From contig CATOSP010000004.1 of NCBI GenBank assembly GCA_951812625.1, positions 310,001 through 374,000 of the forward strand: a stretch of DNA of 64,000 bases, in the 5' to 3' direction. Positions within the stretch are counted from its first letter, which is position 1. Each line of letters starts with the position of its first letter. This DNA comes from an uncultured Dehalococcoidia bacterium (GTDB lineage Bacteria; Chloroflexota; Dehalococcoidia; Lucifugimonadales; UBA3495). Under the pieces are notes generated by a model. That model was not told where the DNA came from and did not search any database. It saw only the letters and a program-made list of their open reading frames with translations. This document shows positions 58,881-64,000 of this stretch, in pieces. The position numbers and the translations under genes were made by a program.

Positions 58881-59753
58881 ATGGTTCAAACGCCAGTAGA
58901 CGAATTGGTTGAAATCAACGGCAGGGAGTTTCATGTAAGAGACTGGGGTGGTAGGGGACAGCCGGTGGTGCTGTTACACGGGTTGGCATCCACCTGCCAT
59001 ATATGGGACCAGGTCGCACCCATCCTTGCCAATGACTATTCGGTGGTGGCGATGGACCAGCGCGGCCACGGACAGAGCGCCAAGCCGAACCACGGATACG
59101 ACTTTGCGACTGTCGGGAACGATCTGCTGGGATTGATTGAATCGCTGAAGCTGGAGCGCCCCATCGTCGTCGGACATTCATGGGGCGGCGATGTTGCCCT
59201 GGAATTTGCCGTCGCGCATCCGGGGATTGCCAGGGGCATCTGTCTGGTTGACGGGGGGATGATTGAACCTTCGGCCCGGTACGAGAACCTTGCGGATGCG
59301 AGGGACGCCATGGCACCGCCGGTCTTCACTGGCGTGACCCTGTCCGAATTCGTGGCTCATATCCGGTCGCGACGGGACGAGTCGGTAATGACTCCCGAGT
59401 TTGAAGCAGCAATTCTCGCCAACTTCGAGGTCCTGGAGGACAACACGATCCGGGCATGGCTCACCAGGGACAACCACATGCGGATCATCGACGCCCTTTG
59501 GGAACATCATCCCCCGGCCCTGTACTCGAAAGTCGGGTGTCCCGTTCTCGTCATGCCCGCGCGCCGGCAGGACAACCCGCAAGCCGCCGAGCGCAACGCG
59601 CGCCGCGCAGAGTCGGTGCAGGCGGCGGCTGGGGCGATGCCGATGGCCAATGTGGCATGGCTGGAGGACAGTGTCCACGACGTTCCGGTGCAGCGGCCGG
59701 AGTTGGTGGCAGGGGTTATCAGGGAGCATGTCGAGTCGGGGTTCTTCGGTTAA
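58881..59753 (+). CDS. Alpha/beta hydrolase
   Basis: 290 residues. VVLLHGLASTCHIWDQV (oxyanion hole), nucleophile elbow GHSWGG with Ser100, and DSVHDVPVQRPE with the catalytic His near the end. Esterase, lactonase or C-C hydrolase all possible. In the same direction as the amidase, 121 bases downstream. Confidence 0.9.
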   Translation: MVQTPVDELVEINGREFHVRDWGGRGQPVVLLHGLASTCHIWDQVAPILANDYSVVAMDQRGHGQSAKPNHGYDFATVGNDLLGLIESLKLERPIVVGHSWGGDVALEFAVAHPGIARGICLVDGGMIEPSARYENLADARDAMAPPVFTGVTLSEFVAHIRSRRDESVMTPEFEAAILANFEVLEDNTIRAWLTRDNHMRIIDALWEHHPPALYSKVGCPVLVMPARRQDNPQAAERNARRAESVQAAAGAMPMANVAWLEDSVHDVPVQRPELVAGVIREHVESGFFG

Positions 59754-59807
59754 GCGTGGTGTAGGGCGGGCCAGACTGCGCATTGAGGAGTAGGCTTGGT
59801 AGGCGCT

Positions 59808-60185
59808 TCAGTCCTCCTGAGTCAGGTTGACGGCCCACTGGACGAAGGTGCGGACGATGGGTCGCCCGAACTCAATCTCATAGTCCTCCATGGACCTGTT
59901 GTAAGAGTTGTTGTGGAAGTGCCTGGCTTCGGAAATAGCAACCGCCAGGTCAGCATAGTCACGGTCCGATGAACCATCCTCCGTGACTAACTGCCGGGCC
60001 GAGTTGATCAATTGCCGGTGAGTCCCGCATTCCCAGCCCCTTTGCTTGCATACGGCGGTTACCGCGTGGGAGAAAGCCCCCCACAGCTTCTCTGACGCTT
60101 GGAGAACATCGCCCTCCTCAAACTCCCGGTCTGAGGCTTCGAGAAAGGCTAGTGCCGTCTCCCGGTGGTCTTCAACTGCCATCAT
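59808..60185 (-). CDS. HEPN/PaREP1-like helical protein
   Basis: 125 residues from ATG 60185 with AAGGAG seven bases upstream (the frame opens to 60572 but overlaps the next gene). All-helical: ETALAFLEASDREFEEGDVLQA, SEKLWGAFSHAVTAVCKQRG, and SEARHFHNNSYN. The shape and A-S-E-K-x-W-G-A motif recall PaREP1/HEPN proteins, some of which are toxins or partners of nucleotidyltransferases; none is adjacent. Confidence 0.7.
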   Translation of the reverse strand: MMAVEDHRETALAFLEASDREFEEGDVLQASEKLWGAFSHAVTAVCKQRGWECGTHRQLINSARQLVTEDGSSDRDYADLAVAISEARHFHNNSYNRSMEDYEIEFGRPIVRTFVQWAVNLTQED

Positions 60186-60328
60186 GGGGTTTCTCCTTTT
60201 GTGGTCAACGGCCCTTCTGGTCGCCCATGGTCCCCGACCGCCAGAGTCGAGGCGTCCTCTCCGTGGAGTCACGTTAACACGCTCATGGAGCAGGGGCAAA
60301 GGGGACTCCCCGGCCTCTCGGTTGAGGT

Positions 60329-61477
60329 CTAGCCGAGGACGGAGATGAAGACGCCGGCCACCACCGCCGAACCTATGACGCCTGCTACGTTTGGTCCCAT
60401 TGCATGGGGGAGCAGGTAGTTGCCTGGGTTGGCCTCCTGGCCGACAGTGTGGGATATGCGGGCTGCCATCGGCACCGCGGAGACGCCTGCCGAGCCGATG
60501 AGAGGGTTGACCTTCTCTTTCACGAAAAGGTTCATCATCTTGGCGAAGAGCAGTCCCCCAATGGTGCCACACGCGAAGGCGGCGACGCCAAGCAGCAGGA
60601 TGGCAAGGGTGCGAAGGTCGAAGACTCGTTCCGCTGACAATTGGGTGCCGATGGTTATCATCAGGAAGATCGTGGCGATATTCAGAATTTCATTGGAGGC
60701 CGCGTTGCTCAGCCGAGGCACGACACCGCTCTCGCCAAAGAGGTTTCCGATCATGAACATGGCGATGAGGGGGGCCGATTCGGGAACGAACAGGATGATG
60801 ATTATCATGGCCCCGGCAGGGAAGAGGAGCTTTTCCGTCTTTGACACCTCCCTCAGGGAACGCATACGAATCTGCCGTTCATTCCGGGTGGTGAGCAGAC
60901 GCATGAGAGGCGGCTGGATGAATACCACGCTGGCCATGTAGGAGTATGCCACGACGGCGGTTACTCCAAGGAGGTCAGGAGCGAGCTTGGCCGAGGCGAA
61001 GATCGTCGTGGGTCCGTCCGCGCCGCCGATTATGCCGATGGCCCCGGCCTCTTTCAGGGAAAAGAGGTCTGGAGATGTGAAGAACCCCAGCGACAGGGCG
61101 GACCAGAAGGCGACGAATATCCCCAATTGGGCCGCTGCGCCCAAGAGCATCGTCTTGGGATTGGCGATGATGGGGCCGAAGTCAGTCAGCGCCCCCAGGC
61201 CGAGGAATATCAGGGGCGGGAGGATGTTCCAGAAGGACAGGGTGTAGTGGAAGATGACGCCGAAGATGCCGGAAGCCTGGACCTCGCCGGAAGGGTTGAA
61301 GTCGGCCAGTCCGGTACCCGGAAGGTTGCCCAGGATGATGCCAAGACCGATAGGCAGCAGGACGTAAGGCTCGGTCCTCTTGATGATGGCAGCGGTGGCG
61401 AAACCTGCACCGAGGATGAGCAACAGGACGTTGCCCCATGTCAGGGAGGCGAATCCGGTCTCGCTTAGAAATTCCAA
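60329..61477 (-). CDS. oadB: Sodium-translocating decarboxylase beta subunit
   Basis: 382 residues with about ten membrane helices. PLIFLGLGALTDFGPIIANP, then GIIGGADGPTTIFASAKLAP (conserved ion-binding segment), and GVSAVPMAARISHTVGQEANP and LPHAMGPNVAGVIGSAVVAG are hallmarks of OadB/GcdB/MmdB. It pumps Na+ when its alpha partner decarboxylates a substrate. No alpha (carboxyltransferase) or biotin-carrier gene is in the window. TTG start. Confidence 0.94.
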   Translation of the reverse strand: MEFLSETGFASLTWGNVLLLILGAGFATAAIIKRTEPYVLLPIGLGIILGNLPGTGLADFNPSGEVQASGIFGVIFHYTLSFWNILPPLIFLGLGALTDFGPIIANPKTMLLGAAAQLGIFVAFWSALSLGFFTSPDLFSLKEAGAIGIIGGADGPTTIFASAKLAPDLLGVTAVVAYSYMASVVFIQPPLMRLLTTRNERQIRMRSLREVSKTEKLLFPAGAMIIIILFVPESAPLIAMFMIGNLFGESGVVPRLSNAASNEILNIATIFLMITIGTQLSAERVFDLRTLAILLLGVAAFACGTIGGLLFAKMMNLFVKEKVNPLIGSAGVSAVPMAARISHTVGQEANPGNYLLPHAMGPNVAGVIGSAVVAGVFISVLG

Positions 61478-61577
61478 CTAGAGACGGATCTCCTACCTGT
61501 GCAAGCCAGCCCCGCAGAGGGTGTGGGGAGACGTTCTCAGTGGCCTCCCGTGAAAACCCGACCCGCGTCGGTAGCCA

Positions 61578-61961
61578 TCAGCCACTGCGGCGTTCCACCC
61601 TGCGAGAGGAGAAGGCGTCCAACCTCCCGTAGATCTTCCAGTCGCCCAGGGGTTCGGCTTCGTCCGACCCGTTGGAGCCGTTGGTATCCTCCCCGTTGGT
61701 GGTCTCCTCTACCGGGAATATGAGGCCGTCCTCCTGGAGTTCCGTCACAGCGGCGACGGACGCGGGCACCGGGTCGGGGTCAGCTACGCTGATGGTTGAG
61801 TGGGACTGGGGCGTAACGGCGGGCACGGGGCTGCGGTCGCGGAAGCGCATGGTCTGCCGGACCGCGAGAATGAACAGTATGAGGCAGGCGAGGACAACAA
61901 AAGCTGCCCCCAGACCGCTGTAGGTCGTGGCGAGGGCCTTTGCTACGTCGAATTCGATCAT
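61578..61961 (-). CDS. OadG-family gamma subunit
   Basis: 127 residues from ATG 61961 (a TTG at 61997 is also possible). One N-terminal helix (YSGLGAAFVVLACLILFILAV) and a long Pro/Asp/Glu/Asn-rich tail, the layout of oxaloacetate decarboxylase gamma. Sits 100 bases upstream of oadB in the same direction. The C-terminal tail ends in a charged GDWKIYGRLD segment that may hold the alpha subunit. Confidence 0.72.
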   Translation of the reverse strand: MIEFDVAKALATTYSGLGAAFVVLACLILFILAVRQTMRFRDRSPVPAVTPQSHSTISVADPDPVPASVAAVTELQEDGLIFPVEETTNGEDTNGSNGSDEAEPLGDWKIYGRLDAFSSRRVERRSG

Positions 61962-61997
61962 GGCGGTGGACGTTGTGCCGGGCGAATTTTCGTCCAA

Positions 61998-62265
61998 GTT
62001 TTGGGGCGAGATTGAGCATACTGGCGCATGGGTATGCTGTCAATCAATCGCAGGGCAATGTAAGGAGCTATCGCATCGTCTCGCTATCAGAACGGGTATC
62101 CCGGAGTCGGTGGACCTCCAAAGCTTGAGCGGCGGGGTCCCGCTGTATCAGGAATGCCAGTAGCGTGGTCAGGGTGGCTCGAACGCTGGCCTCTGACCTA
62201 CTTCGCGCGCGGCGCAAGGCTTGGTTGTTCTGGCGCTCGGATAGGGACAACCTCAGGATTGCCTG
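61998..62265. other. Intergenic stretch without supported gene
   Basis: No start with a ribosome site and no protein-like reading frame. It would hold the promoter of the minus-strand oadG-oadB pair. Confidence 0.5.
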
Positions 62266-62481
62266 TTACTTGCGGCCGAAAATCCGGGAGATGAAGGAAA
62301 CCCTCTGTTGGGTGGGCGGCTGTCCTGCTGATTGCAGGTACTTTTCCGGCTCACGGTCGAAGGCCACCTTGCAGCCGGGGGCGCAGAAGTAATAGGTGGC
62401 CCCTTGGTATTCGGACAGGCCACCGGGCGGGTTCGCGGTGTCGACGTCCATCTTGCAGATGGGGTCTATCGCTGTTGCCAT
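62266..62481 (-). CDS. YHS-domain protein
   Basis: 71 residues, GGAGG eight bases before ATG. DPICKMDVDTANPP and YYFCAPGCKVAFDREPEKYL are the YHS motifs with three Cys that can bind metal. YHS domains often accompany copper ATPases; the CopA-like gene is 33 bases upstream on the same strand, so this is probably a copper-handling partner. Confidence 0.9.
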   Translation of the reverse strand: MATAIDPICKMDVDTANPPGGLSEYQGATYYFCAPGCKVAFDREPEKYLQSAGQPPTQQRVSFISRIFGRK

Positions 62482-62514
62482 GACTGTTGCCTCCTTCGGG
62501 GTTGGCGCGGAGTG

Positions 62515-64000
62515 TTAAGTGTTGGAGAGCTTGAGACGCAGGGAATTGGTTATCACGGTGACGGAGCTTATGGCCATCGCCGCGGCAGCCATAACCGGGT
62601 TGAGGAACCCCAGATCGCCGAAAAGGAACCCGAGACCCGCCGGGACTCCACCCAGGGCCACGAACAACGGGTAGAGCGCCCCGGCCGCTATGGGAATCAG
62701 CATCACGTTGTAGAAGAAGGCCCAGAACAGGTTCTGCTTGATGGTCCGGATGGTGGCCCTGCTGAGGCTGAACGTCTCGACCACGGTGGAGAGGTCGGAG
62801 CGCATCAGGGTGACGTCTGCCGACTCCATTGCTACGTCAGCGCCGCTTCCCATGGCCATGCTGACGTCGGCCTGGGCCAGGGCAGGGGCGTCGTTGATGC
62901 CGTCTCCCACCATTGCCACGGTCTTGCCCTGGGACTGGAGTTGGCGAATTGCCTCGGCCTTGTGCTGTGGCAAAAGTCCAGCCTCAACCTGGTCGACTCT
63001 CGTGAGTGCGGCGATGCTCCGGGCTGACTCGGAGTTGTCTCCGGTCAGCATCACCACTTCCAGTCCAAGGGCATGGAGACGGGCCACGGTGTCTGCGGCG
63101 TTGGGTTTGAGACTGTCGGCGACGGCAATGATCCCCATGATGGTGCCATCGGATGCGGCGAACACGGGAGTCTTGCCCTCACCGGCCAGTCGCCGAGCGA
63201 GGTCAGGCAGGTCGAAAAGCTCGACGGCGTTAACCTCCATCCATGACTCGTTGCCTATGGCTACGGCTGCGCCACCGGTCTGCGCCCGGACGCCCCGGCC
63301 TGGCTCTGTCTCGAACCCGTCAGGGGAAGTCAGTTCAAGTCCACGCGCCTGTGCCTCCCGGACTATTGCCTGGCCAATGGGATGCTCCGAACCACGCTCG
63401 ACAGAGGCGGCAACCTGTAGCAAGTCGTTCTCCGCGACTGCCACTGGAAAGACTCCGGTTACCGTGAGTTGGCCGGTGGTGAGGGTGCCGGTCTTGTCCA
63501 GCGCCACGGTGGTCACACGGTGGGCCACCTCCAGGGCGCGGGCGCTGCGCACCAGAATCCCCTGCTGCGCTCCCCTGCCCGAGCTGACGATGATTGCTGT
63601 GGGGGTTGCCAGCCCCAGGGCGCAGGGGCAGGCAATGATCAGCACGGCGACGAATACCATTATGGGCATGGTCAGTCCGGGGGCAGGTCCCAGCAAGGCC
63701 CAGAAGAGGAACGCTGCGAGGGCCGCTCCAATAACCGAGGGAACGAAATAGGCGGCGACCTTGTCGGCGAGGCGTTGGATCGGGGCCTTGGAACCCTGGG
63801 CGTCCTCAACCTGCCGGATAATCTGGGAAAGGACCATGTCCTGCCCCACGCCGGTGGCCCGGAAGGTGAACGATCCAGTCATGTTGGTGGTGGCGGCGTA
63901 AACCCGGGAGCCAGGGGACTTGTCCACCGGAATGCTCTCCCCGGTCAGCATTGACTCGTCGATGGCGGAGTGGCCCTGGACCAACTCGCCGTCCACGGGG
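62515..64000 (-). CDS. Copper-type P1B ATPase, C-terminal part
   Basis: About 495 residues visible; the 5' end lies beyond the window. GESIPVDKSPG (actuator), IIACPCALGLATPT (metal-binding CPC helix), DKTGTLTTG (phosphorylation), SEHPIGQAI and AMVGDGINDAPAL are all present. The CPC motif and the FFYNVMLIPIAAG end helix place it in the Cu+-exporting group. Forms an operon with the YHS gene. Confidence 0.95.
   Translation of the reverse strand, partial: PVDGELVQGHSAIDESMLTGESIPVDKSPGSRVYAATTNMTGSFTFRATGVGQDMVLSQIIRQVEDAQGSKAPIQRLADKVAAYFVPSVIGAALAAFLFWALLGPAPGLTMPIMVFVAVLIIACPCALGLATPTAIIVSSGRGAQQGILVRSARALEVAHRVTTVALDKTGTLTTGQLTVTGVFPVAVAENDLLQVAASVERGSEHPIGQAIVREAQARGLELTSPDGFETEPGRGVRAQTGGAAVAIGNESWMEVNAVELFDLPDLARRLAGEGKTPVFAASDGTIMGIIAVADSLKPNAADTVARLHALGLEVVMLTGDNSESARSIAALTRVDQVEAGLLPQHKAEAIRQLQSQGKTVAMVGDGINDAPALAQADVSMAMGSGADVAMESADVTLMRSDLSTVVETFSLSRATIRTIKQNLFWAFFYNVMLIPIAAGALYPLFVALGGVPAGLGFLFGDLGFLNPVMAAAAMAISSVTVITNSLRLKLSNT

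Noticed and set aside
60186..60572. N-terminal extension of the HEPN-like protein
   Set aside because: The extra 129 residues are Arg/Pro/Gly-rich, overlap the oadB end and precede a start with a good ribosome site at 60185.
1..64000. tRNA, rRNA, CRISPR arrays, transposases or phage genes
   Set aside because: I looked for tRNA T-loops, regular spacer-repeat spacing and recombinase motifs and found none that hold up.

Overview
The window is about 60% GC and densely packed with short operons on both strands. Its gene content is rich in short-chain dehydrogenases, crotonase-fold enzymes, a Cys-less thiolase with a DUF35 partner, a luciferase-like F420-type oxidoreductase, a DUF1800/DUF1501/NHL trio, a PspA/PspAA pair and a UGSC selenoprotein. 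Together with lipoproteins and adaptor proteins, this best fits a bacterium of the Chloroflexota (Dehalococcoidia/SAR202-like). That assignment is inference from gene content; no rRNA or tRNA gene is visible.

Layout. 1-2.2 kb: the end of moeA, a small unknown gene, then the infC-rpmI-rplT translation operon on the minus strand with a readable promoter and terminator; infC appears to start at ATA. 2.3-7.8 kb: an M20 peptidase, a ferredoxin reductase-like flavoprotein, and three SDR enzymes, two of them tandem paralogs, one of which lacks the catalytic Lys. 8-13.5 kb: envelope-type proteins (a frameshifted membrane protein, a YceI-fused membrane protein, a small membrane protein) and a large PEPCK-like kinase-fold protein. 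13.5-14.4 kb: a gene-free patch of repeats. 14.4-24 kb: an LLM oxidoreductase, a three-gene multidrug efflux operon with a huge coiled-coil adaptor, a cupin, a vWA-like protein, an enoyl-CoA hydratase and an SMP-30 lactonase.

24.1-36.5 kb is the most unusual part. A plus-strand run encodes a DUF3326 protein, a carboxynorspermidine decarboxylase-like PLP enzyme, a protein with a possible Cys-His-Asp triad, a divergent SecA paralog, a Ser/Arg/Tyr-rich lipoprotein and an unknown acidic protein. It converges on a DUF350-DUF4178 pair, which is followed by a small membrane protein, PspA and PspAA. DUF350, PspA, polyamine enzymes and a Ser-rich lipoprotein also occur together in proteobacterial yjf/ygi-type envelope loci, so I propose a Chloroflexota envelope-modification/stress system with its own SecA.

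36.6-47.5 kb: DUF35 plus thiolase, a phosphodiesterase, a CMD-family protein, the UGSC selenoprotein (read through an in-frame TGA with a SECIS-like hairpin) and its partner, a glucose-6-phosphate dehydrogenase, and the DUF1800-DUF1501-NHL operon. 47.5-64 kb: a degenerate M28 peptidase with an MqnA-like protein, a PIN-domain pair, a DrrAB-type ABC exporter, NudC coupled to an unannotated 40-residue membrane protein, FluC, an enoyl-CoA hydratase, two VOC proteins overall, a GatC-like protein with an amidase, an alpha/beta hydrolase, OadB/OadG-like sodium pump subunits, and a YHS protein beside a copper P-type ATPase that runs off the window.
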